Positions 1 to 9,564 of a stretch of 64,000 nucleotides of DNA are shown here, piece by piece (position 1 is the first letter of the stretch; every line of letters starts with the position of its first letter). The notes below the pieces were generated by a model. That model was not told the DNA's origin. It did no database searches and saw only the letters and a program-made list of their open reading frames with translations. The position numbers were made by a program, and so were the translations under genes. This DNA is from Bacillus methanolicus PB1. GTDB taxonomy: Bacteria > Bacillota > Bacilli > Bacillales > Cytobacillaceae. The stretch is from positions 1,178,001 through 1,242,000 of the forward strand of contig NZ_AFEU01000003.1 in NCBI RefSeq assembly GCF_000262755.1, given 5' to 3'.

Positions 1-129
1 CACAGTATATGAAAGAAGCCCATTTAATGTGCAATTGATTCAAAAATATTCAAGAATTTTTACTCCCAACCCAAACATTGTAATAGGATCTTTTCCAAAA
101 AATAGAAGCACCGCCTTTCGTTCCTTATT
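1..129. other. intergenic, downstream of mutM
   Basis: This is AT-rich sequence after the mutM stop. In B. subtilis ytaF and coaE follow mutM on this strand, but no start with a good ribosome binding site is visible before the window ends. I see no supportable gene here. Confidence 0.4.
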
Positions 130-954
130 TCATTTTTGGCAGTTTGCGCAGTAATGTGTGCCCCTGCCGCCTACAACTGACTTCTCAAGCGGTGAGCCGC
201 AAATCTTGCAATCCTCTCCTTCCCGGCCGTACACAAAATGTTCTAATTGAAACATGCCTATCTGTCCCTGGGAATTGACATACGACCGAATTGTACTTCC
301 TCCTTTGGAAACCGCTTCAGATAAAGTTGCGATAATTTCCCTGTGAAGACGCTCGATTTCCTCCCGTGTCAATGAATTGGCTGCGCGTTCCGGATGGATT
401 TTTGCCCGAAACAAAGCTTCATCAACATATATATTTCCAAGCCCGACAACGATTTTTTGATCTAATAGCGCTGTTTTCACTTTCCTGTTTGTTTTGCCGA
501 GTTTTTCGGCAAGCGCACTGATCGTGAAAGAATCAGAAAAAGGTTCCGGTCCAAGCTGATTCAACGGAGAAAAATGAAATTCAGTTCCCTTCTTGTATAA
601 ATGCATCGTTCCAAATTTACGAACGTCTTTATATCGCAGCTCTGTCCCGTCTGAAAAATGAAAAATGATATGTGTATGTTTTTCGATTGGGTCATTCTTT
701 GAAAACAAAGTGTACCGCCCTTCCATCCGTAAATGGGATACAAGAGCATAATCATTCGTATAAAAAATTAATAATTTCCCTCTTCTCTCGATCTGTACAA
801 TCGTTTGGCCAATTAGAGCATCCTTAAACTGCTCAACTTCTTCAGGGTGTTTAATCATTTTCGGCCAAAAAACAGATACATGATCAATCTGTTTATGAAG
901 AACAAGCTTTATTAATGTCCTTCTTATTGTTTCTACTTCCGGAAGTTCCGGCAC
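130..954 (-). CDS. mutM: formamidopyrimidine-DNA glycosylase (Fpg/MutM)
   Basis: This base-excision-repair glycosylase with AP-lyase activity removes 8-oxoguanine and ring-opened purines. The protein starts with the family signature PELPEVET, where Pro2 becomes the catalytic N-terminal amine after Met removal and Glu3 assists. Lys60 lies in the conserved RRGK. The helix-two-turn-helix segment contains GLGNIYVDEALF. The C-terminal zinc finger uses Cys249, Cys252, Cys269 and Cys272, with the conserved Arg in GGRG between them. The length of 274 residues is normal. The start is GTG, set by AAAAGGAGGG six bases upstream. It follows polA by 18 bp and is surely co-transcribed with it, the usual Bacillus arrangement. 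Confidence 0.97.
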   Translation of the reverse strand: MPELPEVETIRRTLIKLVLHKQIDHVSVFWPKMIKHPEEVEQFKDALIGQTIVQIERRGKLLIFYTNDYALVSHLRMEGRYTLFSKNDPIEKHTHIIFHFSDGTELRYKDVRKFGTMHLYKKGTEFHFSPLNQLGPEPFSDSFTISALAEKLGKTNRKVKTALLDQKIVVGLGNIYVDEALFRAKIHPERAANSLTREEIERLHREIIATLSEAVSKGGSTIRSYVNSQGQIGMFQLEHFVYGREGEDCKICGSPLEKSVVGGRGTHYCANCQK

Positions 955-972
955 ACTTGTCCCTCCTTTTAT

Positions 973-3606
973 TTATTTCGCGTCGAACCAGGTAGGGCCG
1001 AAAGAATAATCCACTTTTAACGGCACTTTTAATTCAACAGCATTCTCCATGACATCCGGTACAATTTCTGTTAGTTTTTCAATCTCATCTTTTGGAGCTT
1101 CAAATATTAATTCGTCATGCACCTGCAGGAGAAGACGAGTTTTCAAACCTTCAGCTTTCAGCCGTTCTGCCATATCAATCATTGCTTTTTTAATAATATC
1201 CGCAGCACTTCCTTGAATAGGCGTATTCATTGCTGTTCTTTCTGCAAAGCTTCGAACGTTATAATTGCGGCTCGTAATTTCCGGCAAATAGCGGCGCCGA
1301 TGAAGAATCGTTGAGACATATCCTATTTGCTTAGCTTCTTTCACGATCTCTTCCATATATTCTTTTACACCGGGATAGCTTTCAAGATACCTCTCAATAA
1401 ACTTCGCCGCTTCCTTTCTCGTAATGCCGAGGCTTTGGGATAAGCCGTAATCACTGATACCGTATACAATGCCAAAATTGACGGCTTTCGCATGGCGGCG
1501 CATATTGGAAGTCACTTCATCTTTTTCGACATGAAAGACTTCCATCGCTGTTTTTGTATGGATATCCAAATCCTCTTTAAAAGCCTGGATCAATTTTTCA
1601 TCATTGGCAATATGAGCGAGCACCCTTAATTCAATTTGCGAATAATCTGCGGCAAAAATGACCCAGTCTTTTTCAGAAGGGATAAATGCTTGACGTATTT
1701 TCCGTCCTTCTTCTAGCCGAATCGGGATGTTCTGTAAATTCGGGTCTGTAGAGCTTAACCGTCCTGTCTGTGTCAACGCTTGGTTAAACCTTGTGTGGAC
1801 TTTATCTGTTTTCGGATCAACTACCTTCAGAAGACCTTCAATATACGTAGACTGCAGTTTCCCGAGCTGGCGGTAATGAAGGATTTCCCTTACAATCTCA
1901 TGCTCCTGTTCAAGCTTTTCCAATACATCGGCTGAAGTCGAATAACCGGTTTTTGTTTTTTTCATCACCGGAAGTCCAAGCTTCTCAAATAAAATAACTC
2001 CAAGCTGTTTCGGAGAGTTGATATTGAACTTTTCACCGGCTAAATCATATATTTTATTTTCAATTTCCTTTAGCTGCTCATTGATTTCATGGCCCATATC
2101 ACGAAGGCGGTTTATATCGATCTTAACCCCCTGATATTCCATATCTGCAAGAATGAGCGACAAAGGCATTTCAAGTTCATTAAATAATTCATATTGCTTG
2201 TTTTCCTTTAACTCTAATTCAAGTTTTTCCTTTAATGCATCCATTGCAGCCGCTTTGCGGACGAGGTGTTCTGCCAGTTTTTCTTCTTCAGGAATTTTCC
2301 GTTTTGCCCCTTTCCCGTAAAAAGCTTCATCTGATTGAACACTTGCAAATTTATTCCTTTTAGCAATTGAAGCAATATCATCAATGGATTCCGACGGGTT
2401 AATTATGTAGGATGCAAGCAAAAAGTCAAATTCCACGCCTTTTAAATGAATTTGATGGTGCCTTAGAGCAACTTCAGAACGTTTTGCATCATAAACGGTT
2501 TTCTTTTTCGTTTCATCTTCTGCCCACTCTTTGAAAGCCTCTGATTTTAAGGCGATTTCAGCAGAAATAAAAAATCTTCCTTTTTCATTAACGACTGAAA
2601 ATCCGATAATATCTGCATAATGGTAATTATCTTCGAGCACTTCAACATAAAAGATATTATTATCAGTAAACATGTCTGATTGAACACTGGACACAATTTC
2701 AAATTCAATTTCTTCCATCTGCTCTGTTTCTTCAGTCTCAGATTCTCCGCCAAACTTGTCTAATAAAGAATTAAATGACAGGTCCTTAAAAAGCTTAATG
2801 ACCTTGTCCTTTTGGATACCCTCGTATTTAATCTCTTTCAGTTCAAGGTCTACCGGGGCTTCTGTCGTAATCGTGGCCAACTTTTTGCTCAAAAGCGCCT
2901 GGTCTTTGAATTCCTCCAGCTTTTCTTTCAATTTTTTGCCGGTTACTTGATCGATCGAGTTCAACAAGTTTTCAACCGTTTTAAATTCAGCAAGCAGCCT
3001 GACCGCTGTTTTTTCTCCTACGCCCGGAACACCGGGGATATTATCTGAAGCATCTCCCATTAATCCTTTCATATCAATAATTTGTTCAGGTGTCAGCCCA
3101 TATTTTTCTTTTATATGGTCAGGTGTGTATTCTTCAATATCGGTTATTCCTTTGCGAGTAATACCGACCGTCGTTTTCTCGGAACAAAGCTGGGTTAAAT
3201 CTTTATCTCCGGAAATGACTTTTACTTGATACCCTTCTTTTTCTGCACGTTTTGAAAGTGTACCGATAATGTCGTCCGCCTCATAATTTTCCAGTTCATA
3301 CTGGCGAATCCCGAAAGCATCCAGCAATTCACGAATAAAAGGAAATTGCTCCGATAACTCCGGAGGTGTTTTCTGTCTTCCTCCTTTGTATTCGCTGTAC
3401 GTTTCATGGCGAAAAGTTGTTTTTCCGGCATCAAAAGCAACAAGTATATGGGTCGGCTTCTCATCTTCAATTATTTTCATCAGCATCATTGTAAAACCGT
3501 AAACTGCATTCGTATGGACGCCTTTTTCATTATTTAATAATGGAAGCGCAAAGAATGCCCGGTATGCAATACTGTTGCCGTCTATTAATACGAGTTTCTT
3601 CTCCAC
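973..3606 (-). CDS. polA: DNA polymerase I
   Basis: This polymerase does gap filling and Okazaki-fragment processing. Three regions are visible: an N-terminal 5' nuclease (about 1-290), a central 3'-5' exonuclease fold and a C-terminal polymerase. Polymerase motif A is DYSQIELRVLAH, motif B is RRHAKAVNFGIVYG and motif C is QVHDELIFE. The exonuclease fold has lost the catalytic D-x-E of the E. coli enzyme and reads YVEVLEDNYH there, as in other Bacillus/Geobacillus enzymes, so proofreading is probably absent. I chose the GTG at 3606 because AAAGGAGG precedes it by seven bases. An in-frame ATG lies 13 codons upstream without such a site. This gives 877 residues. mutM follows directly. Confidence 0.96.
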   Translation of the reverse strand: MEKKLVLIDGNSIAYRAFFALPLLNNEKGVHTNAVYGFTMMLMKIIEDEKPTHILVAFDAGKTTFRHETYSEYKGGRQKTPPELSEQFPFIRELLDAFGIRQYELENYEADDIIGTLSKRAEKEGYQVKVISGDKDLTQLCSEKTTVGITRKGITDIEEYTPDHIKEKYGLTPEQIIDMKGLMGDASDNIPGVPGVGEKTAVRLLAEFKTVENLLNSIDQVTGKKLKEKLEEFKDQALLSKKLATITTEAPVDLELKEIKYEGIQKDKVIKLFKDLSFNSLLDKFGGESETEETEQMEEIEFEIVSSVQSDMFTDNNIFYVEVLEDNYHYADIIGFSVVNEKGRFFISAEIALKSEAFKEWAEDETKKKTVYDAKRSEVALRHHQIHLKGVEFDFLLASYIINPSESIDDIASIAKRNKFASVQSDEAFYGKGAKRKIPEEEKLAEHLVRKAAAMDALKEKLELELKENKQYELFNELEMPLSLILADMEYQGVKIDINRLRDMGHEINEQLKEIENKIYDLAGEKFNINSPKQLGVILFEKLGLPVMKKTKTGYSTSADVLEKLEQEHEIVREILHYRQLGKLQSTYIEGLLKVVDPKTDKVHTRFNQALTQTGRLSSTDPNLQNIPIRLEEGRKIRQAFIPSEKDWVIFAADYSQIELRVLAHIANDEKLIQAFKEDLDIHTKTAMEVFHVEKDEVTSNMRRHAKAVNFGIVYGISDYGLSQSLGITRKEAAKFIERYLESYPGVKEYMEEIVKEAKQIGYVSTILHRRRYLPEITSRNYNVRSFAERTAMNTPIQGSAADIIKKAMIDMAERLKAEGLKTRLLLQVHDELIFEAPKDEIEKLTEIVPDVMENAVELKVPLKVDYSFGPTWFDAK

Positions 3607-3643
3607 CCAAAATCCTCCTTCAAAGATAAATCTATGACTGAAC

Positions 3644-3706
3644 AAAAAAACCGTTATTTTCCCTTCTTTATTCTATCACGAGAAGAATTAGAAAGGAAAA
3701 TAACGG
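3644..3706 (-). terminator. long hairpin with T-run between hflC and polA
   Basis: On the minus strand a 12-bp perfect stem (CCGTTATTTTCC with GGAAAATAACGG) encloses about 32 nt that can add a further TTCT/AGAA pairing. Seven T residues follow. It lies between the hflC stop and the polA ribosome binding site, leaving about 40 bp before the polA start. Confidence 0.75.
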
Positions 3707-3724
3707 CCGGCTTCATGATTGTTG

Positions 3725-4660
3725 TTATTTTGTATATCCCATTAGCAAGCGTGCATATGGGGAATCGGAAGGAAGAACAATGACCGTCTCTCCGTTGATT
3801 GTTTTTTTATATGATTCAAGCGTACGGAACATAGAATAAAAGTCAGGATCTTTCGAAAAAGCTTTGTTGTATATTTTGGCTGCTTCTGCTTCACCTTCAG
3901 CACGGATCAACTCTGCGTCAGCCTGGGCTTTCGCCAGAATTTCCTTTACTTCACGGTCTGTTTCCGCTATAATCCGGTTTTTTTCTGCGTCCCCCATGGA
4001 AAGGTATTCCTGCGCTTTCGATTCACGTTCCGAAATCATTCTCGTATATACAGATTGTTCATTTTCTTCAGGGAGATCCGTCCGCTTCATTCTTACATCT
4101 GTCACAACAATTCCATAGTTATCTTTTGATAACAAATCATTTACTTTTTCTGTAACTCGATCATTTAATGATCCTCTTGACGACTTTTCATCATTGATAA
4201 TCTCATCATAATTTAATTGTCCCAGCTCAGCACGGACGACTGAATAAATAAACTCTTCCATACGCGTTTCTGCATTCTCAACCGTTCTGGCATTTGTAAT
4301 CATTTTTTTTGGATCTGCAATTCTCCAAATCGCATAGTTATCAATCAACATCCGTTTTTTGTCTTTTGTATTGATTTCTGCTTCCGATACATCATACGTC
4401 ATCTGGTACTTTGGAAGAGTCGTGACGCTTTGGACGAACGGAATTTTATAGCTTAATCCGGGTTCTTTTTCTATTCTTACAACTTCGCCAAATTGACGAA
4501 TAACTTTATATTCCCCTTCTTTTACAATAAACAGATTCGTGAAAACAAGAATGAGAACAGTTAAAAGAACGGCCAAAAAGATTCCAATTCTAAAATAATT
4601 TCTCCACTCGAATCCATTTCCGGTCCGTTCATTCATATTCACTATTTTTTTATCACTCAT
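3725..4660 (-). CDS. hflC: HflC-like SPFH membrane protein
   Basis: This is a stomatin/prohibitin (SPFH) family protein. It has one N-terminal membrane segment (about residues 27-45), then the SPFH domain and an alanine/glutamate-rich coiled coil (AKAQADAELIRAEGEAEAAK). In E. coli HflC forms a large periplasmic complex with HflK that cages and restrains the FtsH protease. Here it would act on the outer face of the plasma membrane. I start at the ATG at 4660, with GGAAGG upstream; this overlaps the hflK stop by eight bases, so the two are translationally coupled. To my knowledge B. subtilis lacks this pair, so its place between phoR and polA is notable. A role with FtsH is inferred from the family. 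Confidence 0.85.
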   Translation of the reverse strand: MSDKKIVNMNERTGNGFEWRNYFRIGIFLAVLLTVLILVFTNLFIVKEGEYKVIRQFGEVVRIEKEPGLSYKIPFVQSVTTLPKYQMTYDVSEAEINTKDKKRMLIDNYAIWRIADPKKMITNARTVENAETRMEEFIYSVVRAELGQLNYDEIINDEKSSRGSLNDRVTEKVNDLLSKDNYGIVVTDVRMKRTDLPEENEQSVYTRMISERESKAQEYLSMGDAEKNRIIAETDREVKEILAKAQADAELIRAEGEAEAAKIYNKAFSKDPDFYSMFRTLESYKKTINGETVIVLPSDSPYARLLMGYTK

Positions 4661-5618
4661 TGTTTTCACTTCCTTCCTCATTTGCTTTCGGCTTTTCTTT
4701 TTCCAGAGGACGAATAGGGAAATACTTTAATGTATTGCCGTCATCATTCATGATATAGATTTCAGTATTTGGCAGCACTTGTTCGATCGTTTCAAGTACG
4801 AGGCGCTGCCTTGTTATATCAGGGTTTTTCCTATACTGTTCATAAAGCTTGTTAAATATAGCTACATCCCCTCGGGCCCGTTCAATCCTGGCAGCCTTGT
4901 CGCCTTCTGCAGTTGAAATAAGTGCATCCTTTTCCCCTTGCGCTTCGTTTTTCCGTTTGTTCTCATATTTCTTTGCTTCGTTAATCTTTGTATTCATCGT
5001 CTCCCGTGCGTCAGTTACATTTGTAAAAGCTTTCCGGACTTCATCATTTGGGAGCTCCACATCCTGAAGCTTTACGGCAAGGACGGAAATGCCAATATCA
5101 TACTTATTAACGAGAGTGGAAAGCAAATCGCGGACTTCGGCTTCAATTTCTGCTTTTCCTGAAGTTAATGCGTCATCAATTTTAGAACTGCCGATAATGC
5201 TTCTTAACGAAGCAGATGTGGCATCATATAATATTTCTTTCGGATCGTCAGAGTTATATAAATATTTTTCAGGATTAGTAATTTTCCATTGGACGACCAA
5301 ATCGGCAAGAACGATGTTTTCATCTCCGGTAATCATTTTTGTCTCTTCCGGAAACTCTTTTATTTTCCCGTCCTTTTCTTCATAGCCAAATTGGAGACTG
5401 AACGTTTCTTTTGAAAGTTTTTCTACACTTTGAATCGGCCATGGCAATTTAAAATGAAGCCCGGGCTCAGTCAGCCCTTCTTCAACTTTACCAAATGTTA
5501 AAATGACAGCCTGCTCAGACTCATCTACTGTATACCAGGTTGAAAAAGCAATGATACATAAAATGACAACAAGAAAAACAAGGCCGACAATTGTATTAAT
5601 CCTCTTTAAGCTAATCAT
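4653..5618 (-). CDS. hflK: HflK-like SPFH membrane protein
   Basis: This is the first gene of the hflK-hflC pair. A short cytoplasmic start is followed by one membrane segment (about 10-27), then the SPFH/band-7 domain beginning near TVDESEQAVILTFGKV. A charged helical region (NEAKKYENKRKNEAQGEK) follows, and the acidic C-terminal tail ends ENNE. The E. coli HflK glycine-rich N-terminus is absent. The ATG at 5618 has GGGAGAGG just upstream. Family knowledge predicts a hetero-oligomer with HflC that modulates FtsH. The transcription unit is hflK-hflC, insulated from phoR by a strong hairpin at 5716-5756 and from polA by another at 3644-3706. Confidence 0.85.
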   Translation of the reverse strand: MISLKRINTIVGLVFLVVILCIIAFSTWYTVDESEQAVILTFGKVEEGLTEPGLHFKLPWPIQSVEKLSKETFSLQFGYEEKDGKIKEFPEETKMITGDENIVLADLVVQWKITNPEKYLYNSDDPKEILYDATSASLRSIIGSSKIDDALTSGKAEIEAEVRDLLSTLVNKYDIGISVLAVKLQDVELPNDEVRKAFTNVTDARETMNTKINEAKKYENKRKNEAQGEKDALISTAEGDKAARIERARGDVAIFNKLYEQYRKNPDITRQRLVLETIEQVLPNTEIYIMNDDGNTLKYFPIRPLEKEKPKANEEGSENNE

Positions 5619-5715
5619 GCCTCTCCCTTTCTTTTCAAAAGATATTGTTTCTTTTTATACGAAAACATGTAAAAAGAGTTTCAACATTTTTACAATATTC
5701 AAATTTTCCGATAAA

Positions 5716-5756
5716 AACGAAAAGACGAAAGCGGGGTCTGCTTTCGTCTTTTCGTT
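5716..5756 (-). terminator. terminator after phoPR
   Basis: A perfect 17-bp stem (5716-5732 pairs with 5740-5756) closes a 7-nt loop and is followed on the minus strand by TTTTTAT. It ends the phoPR unit 110 bp after the phoR stop. Confidence 0.88.
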
Positions 5757-5866
5757 GGCTCCTTGGATGAAGGGGTTTTCAGAAAAAAGTTTAACAAGTC
5801 TATGTTAAGCAAAAATAAACCAGATGTTAAAGAACTGTAAAATTTTTAAAAAATTCAAAGAGCCTT

Positions 5867-7630
5867 TTATAATTGTAAGGTTTTATGAAATTTAATTGTA
5901 AATTCCGTCCCTTTGCCAAATTGGCTTTGAACAGAAATATTGCCTCGATGCGCTTCCACCAGATGTTTGACAATCGCAAGCCCTAAACCGGTTCCTCCGG
6001 AATTCCGGCTTCTTGCTTTATCCACCCGGTAAAACCGCTCAAATATTCTCGGGATTTCATCTTTATTAATTCCAATCCCGGTATCCTTTACTTTAACAGT
6101 TACTGTCTCTTTATTTTCGATTATTTTCACTGTAACCATTCCGCCATTAGGAGTATAAGTAATGGCATTATTAATAAGATTAATAAAAATTTGCTTTAGG
6201 CGATAAAGATCTCCCTCAACTGTAATATGTTCTCCGGAAGTTTCCAGCATTAAAGAAATGCCTTTTTCATTCGCCTTGCTTTCGAGAATCGTAATAACTT
6301 CATTTAACAACATAACAAGATCAACAGACTGGATATTCAATTTAAACCCTTGCTGTTCAATTTTTGATAAATCCAGTAGATCTTGAATAAGCGTCTGTAG
6401 GCGGCCGCTTTCTTGTAAAATGATATTGAGAAAAGCTTCAAGAGTATTTTTATCATTCATCGCTCCATCTAAAAGAGTTTCTGTGAATCCTTTAATAGAG
6501 GTAATCGGCGTTTTAAGTTCGTGGGAGACATTGGCAACAAAGTCTTTTCTCATCTGCTCAAGCCTTTTTAATTCCGTAATATCGTGAAAGACAAGCAATA
6601 TTCCCTTCCACACATCATTTGTGCCGATAATAGGTGCTCCGTAGACTTCAAAATGCCGCCTTTCAATTGCAAGCGGAATGAGCATTTGCCTCTTAATTTT
6701 TTGTTCAGTCATAAATATTTCTTCAATTAATTTCGAAATTTCTTGATGCTCTATAACTTCATAATAGAGTCTGTATAAATAATCGCTCGGATTTACATTG
6801 AAAATCTCTTTATATGCCCTGTTAATTAAATTAATATACCCTGTGCTGTCAATTAAAATAAGGCCGCTGCCCATATTCTCGATAAGAGTAGTCAATCGGT
6901 CCTGCTGCATTTCTTGAGTCTTCATCAGTTCCTGAAGGTTGCGGGCTAGAACGTTTATCGACGCGCTTAACATTCCCGTTTCGTCCATATGATCCTCGTA
7001 AGTTCTGGCAAGATAGTTTCCTTTCGCCAGTTCCATCGCAACATTTGTAGCAGATTCAATAGGTTTCGTATAACGGGTCGTGATCCGTGACACTAACAAA
7101 ATGATTACAATGAGAGCCATTCCGAGACTGGCGGTTAAGAGCATCCAAATTTGCCGGTATATTTTTTTTAGTTCTTCTATTTGCGTGCTAAGAAATACAT
7201 ATCCTTCTTTTTTTCCATCTTTATAAATCGGACTCCAGTAATACCGTAAATCATATCCTCCATCTACTTCATAACCGTCTTTAGTCCCAGAATGTTTCTT
7301 TATAATTTCACGGATAATTTCCGCATGCTTAATTTTTGCATTTGATCGTTCACCGCTGTCATAAAGAATGGTTCCTTCGAGGTCAACAATAGTTATTCTT
7401 GATTCAAGCATACTGCTAATAGAATCAACTTTTTGTCCGTCAAAACTGTCAATTCCCCCGTTGTCCTCAATATACGAAGTTAACAGACCGCTTTCAATTT
7501 TCAGTCTTTCATTAAACGATTTTAAATAATAGCTTTTAAAAAGCTGCCCCAGCAACAAGCCAAGGCCAATTAAAACGGCAACAATAAGGGTGATAATAGA
7601 AATGAGGAGTCTTGTACGGAATTTTGTCAT
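5867..7630 (-). CDS. phoR: phosphate sensor histidine kinase PhoR
   Basis: This is the sensor kinase for phosphate limitation. Order: membrane segment 1 (about 9-30), an extracytoplasmic sensor domain, membrane segment 2 (about 161-181), HAMP (182-237), PAS (about 245-350), then the HisKA phospho-acceptor in FVANVSHELKTP with His370. The HATPase domain has an N-box (FINLINNAITYT), DTGIGI and GGTGLGLAIV. The length of 587 residues matches PhoR of Bacillus (about 580). The gene overlaps phoP by four bases (ATGA), so translation is coupled. In B. subtilis PhoR phosphorylates PhoP to switch on phosphate scavenging. The neighbour phoP and the location between mdh and polA support the assignment. 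Confidence 0.94.
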   Translation of the reverse strand: MTKFRTRLLISIITLIVAVLIGLGLLLGQLFKSYYLKSFNERLKIESGLLTSYIEDNGGIDSFDGQKVDSISSMLESRITIVDLEGTILYDSGERSNAKIKHAEIIREIIKKHSGTKDGYEVDGGYDLRYYWSPIYKDGKKEGYVFLSTQIEELKKIYRQIWMLLTASLGMALIVIILLVSRITTRYTKPIESATNVAMELAKGNYLARTYEDHMDETGMLSASINVLARNLQELMKTQEMQQDRLTTLIENMGSGLILIDSTGYINLINRAYKEIFNVNPSDYLYRLYYEVIEHQEISKLIEEIFMTEQKIKRQMLIPLAIERRHFEVYGAPIIGTNDVWKGILLVFHDITELKRLEQMRKDFVANVSHELKTPITSIKGFTETLLDGAMNDKNTLEAFLNIILQESGRLQTLIQDLLDLSKIEQQGFKLNIQSVDLVMLLNEVITILESKANEKGISLMLETSGEHITVEGDLYRLKQIFINLINNAITYTPNGGMVTVKIIENKETVTVKVKDTGIGINKDEIPRIFERFYRVDKARSRNSGGTGLGLAIVKHLVEAHRGNISVQSQFGKGTEFTIKFHKTLQL

Positions 7631-8343
7631 TCCCCTTTCGGCTCCTCTAATTTATACCCTAAACCGCGGATTGTTTTAATGTAGACGGGTTTTTTTGTGT
7701 TTTGCTCAATTTTCTCGCGTAAATGGCTGATATGTACATCAACAATCCGGGTATCCCCCGCAAAATCATAGTTCCATACTGCACTTAGCAATTGGTCCCT
7801 TGTTAAAACTCTTCCCTTATGTTTAGCCAAATATAAAAGCAGTTCAAACTCTTTAGGTGTCAATTCAAGAAGTTCTTCCGCAAAAAATGCTTCATATTGA
7901 TCAGGATAAATTTTCAGGTCAGCAATCTTAATATAACCATTCTCTATAAATTCATTTTCTTTTACCTCGGGCTGATATTGAGATCTCCGCAAAATTGCCT
8001 TTACTCTTGCTATCACTTCACGTGGACTAAATGGCTTTGTCATATAATCATCAGCACCGAGTTCAAGACCGAGAACTTTGTCAAACTCATCATCTTTTGC
8101 CGTTAACATCAAGATGGGTGTCATCATTTTTTGCTGTCTTAATTGTTTGCAAACTTCAATTCCATCAAGTTTAGGAAGCATCAAGTCCAATATAATCAAA
8201 TCTGGATTTTCATTAAGAGCCAAATCTTTTCCATCTTCACCATCCATGGCGGTTATAACATCAAAGCCTGCCTGCTCCAAATTATACTGCAGCAATGTTA
8301 CAATTGATTGTTCATCGTCGACGACTAGCACTGTTTTCTTCAT
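7627..8343 (-). CDS. phoP: phosphate response regulator PhoP
   Basis: This is an OmpR-class response regulator. The receiver domain (1-120) has the acidic pair DD at 9-10, the phospho-acceptor Asp53 in LIILDLMLP, and the conserved Lys of MTKPFSP. The C-terminal winged helix (about 138-236) contains LTPKEFELLLYLAKHKGRV and RTIRGLGYKL. The ATG at 8343 has GGAGG about seven bases upstream. It is the first gene of the phoPR unit, downstream of mdh. In Bacillus it binds pho boxes and activates phosphatase, transporter and teichuronic acid genes. I could not point to pho boxes upstream with confidence. Confidence 0.95.
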   Translation of the reverse strand: MKKTVLVVDDEQSIVTLLQYNLEQAGFDVITAMDGEDGKDLALNENPDLIILDLMLPKLDGIEVCKQLRQQKMMTPILMLTAKDDEFDKVLGLELGADDYMTKPFSPREVIARVKAILRRSQYQPEVKENEFIENGYIKIADLKIYPDQYEAFFAEELLELTPKEFELLLYLAKHKGRVLTRDQLLSAVWNYDFAGDTRIVDVHISHLREKIEQNTKKPVYIKTIRGLGYKLEEPKGE

Positions 8344-8460
8344 ACAAGCCTCCGGTTTTCGTATTAACCCCTATCTATTATCCAAGTTCCTGATTTTATT
8401 ATAATATATTTTTCTTCCTGCAAAAGTAGCCAAAATGAGAAAACACATTACATAAATGTA

Positions 8461-8491
8461 AAAAAATTCGGAGGAAATCCCCCGAATTTTT
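8461..8491 (-). terminator. terminator after mdh
   Basis: On the minus strand AAAAATTCGGGGG and CCTCCGAATTTTT form a 13-bp stem with one mismatch and a four-base loop, followed by a T-run. It separates mdh from phoP. Confidence 0.85.
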
Positions 8492-8502
8492 AATGTTTCA
8501 AA

Positions 8503-9441
8503 TTAAACTAATACAGCCATTACATTGCGGACAGATTGTGCTGATTTATCCAAAGCAGCCTTTTCTTCCTCTGTCAATTCAAGTTCGATCACTTTTTCAA
8601 TACCGTTAGCACCCAAAATTGTCGGAACTCCCAGGTAAATTCCTTCATAGCCGTATTCTCCCTCAAGGTATGCAATAGCCGGAAGAATTCTGCGCTGGTC
8701 TTTTAGAATTGCTTCACACATTTCAACAAGAGAAGCTGCAGGAGCATAATAAGCGCTTCCGTTCCCAAGAAGGTTTACGATTTCACCGCCGCCTTTGCGT
8801 GTGCGTTCAACGATTTTCTCAATACGATCCTTTGGAATCAGAGTTTCAAGAGGAATTCCGCCTGCGTAAGAATAGCGAACAAGGGGGACCATATCGTCTC
8901 CGTGACCGCCCAGTACAAAACCTGTAATATCTTTAACTGAAATGTTCAATTCCTGAGCAACGAAAGTTCGGAAACGGGCAGTATCAAGTACACCTGATTG
9001 ACCGATAACTCGGTTTTTAGGAAAGCCTGATTCTTTAAACACTGTATAAGTCATAGCATCAACCGGATTTGTCAAAACAACGATGTAGCAGTTTGGAGAA
9101 TATTTGACAATTTCCTTAGTTACACTTTTCATCACTTTCTGGTTTGTTTGGACTAAATCATCACGGCCCATTCCCGGTTTCCGTGCAATTCCCGCAGTAA
9201 TTACAACGATATCGGAATCTTTTGTATCTTCATAATTGGAAGTTCCGATAATATTAGCGTCGAATCCTTGAACCGGGCTGGCCTCAAGCATATCTAACGC
9301 TTTCCCTTTAGTAGGGTTTTCCATTTGCGGGATATCAACTAAAACAATATCCCCAAGTTCTTTTTGAGCTAAAAGGAAAGCTGTAGTAGCACCGGTAAAT
9401 CCTCCGCCGATCACAGAAATTTTTTTGCGTTTCATTGACAT
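8503..9441 (-). CDS. mdh: malate dehydrogenase (NAD)
   Basis: This cytoplasmic TCA-cycle enzyme interconverts malate and oxaloacetate with NAD. It is an LDH-like MDH: dinucleotide-binding loop [10 protein letters not shown], Asp at the end of the second strand (VLVDIP) favouring NAD, substrate arginines in [22 protein letters not shown], and catalytic His in [10 protein letters not shown]. The length of 312 residues is as in B. subtilis. I keep the first ATG (9441) because GGGGG sits eight bases upstream; a second ATG two codons later is possible. It follows icd by about 120 bp in the citZ-icd-mdh cluster and is closed by a clear terminator. Confidence 0.96.
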   Translation of the reverse strand: MSMKRKKISVIGGGFTGATTAFLLAQKELGDIVLVDIPQMENPTKGKALDMLEASPVQGFDANIIGTSNYEDTKDSDIVVITAGIARKPGMGRDDLVQTNQKVMKSVTKEIVKYSPNCYIVVLTNPVDAMTYTVFKESGFPKNRVIGQSGVLDTARFRTFVAQELNISVKDITGFVLGGHGDDMVPLVRYSYAGGIPLETLIPKDRIEKIVERTRKGGGEIVNLLGNGSAYYAPAASLVEMCEAILKDQRRILPAIAYLEGEYGYEGIYLGVPTILGANGIEKVIELELTEEEKAALDKSAQSVRNVMAVLV

Positions 9442-9530
9442 GATGTGTTCCCCCTTACCGCATTAAAAAAATAGATTGATTCCATACTTATACATTTTAT
9501 CCTTGAACAGGAAAGAGCACTATATGTAAA

Positions 9531-9554
9531 GGCTGCTCTTCCAAATGAACAGCC
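9531..9554 (-). terminator. weak hairpin between icd and mdh
   Basis: GGCTGTTC and GAGCAGCC form an 8-bp stem with one G-U pair just after the icd stop, followed only by TTTACATA. It could be a weak terminator or an mRNA-processing or stability element that tunes mdh relative to icd. Confidence 0.4.
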
Positions 9555-9564
9555 CAAAAAATGA

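Noticed and set aside
1-129. Start of ytaF after mutM
   Set aside because: Candidate starts either lack a ribosome binding site or run quickly into stops; the window ends too soon.
2400-2750. polA exonuclease domain as a defective gene
   Set aside because: Loss of the catalytic acidic residues is normal for Bacillus and Geobacillus polymerase I, so it is not a sign of decay.
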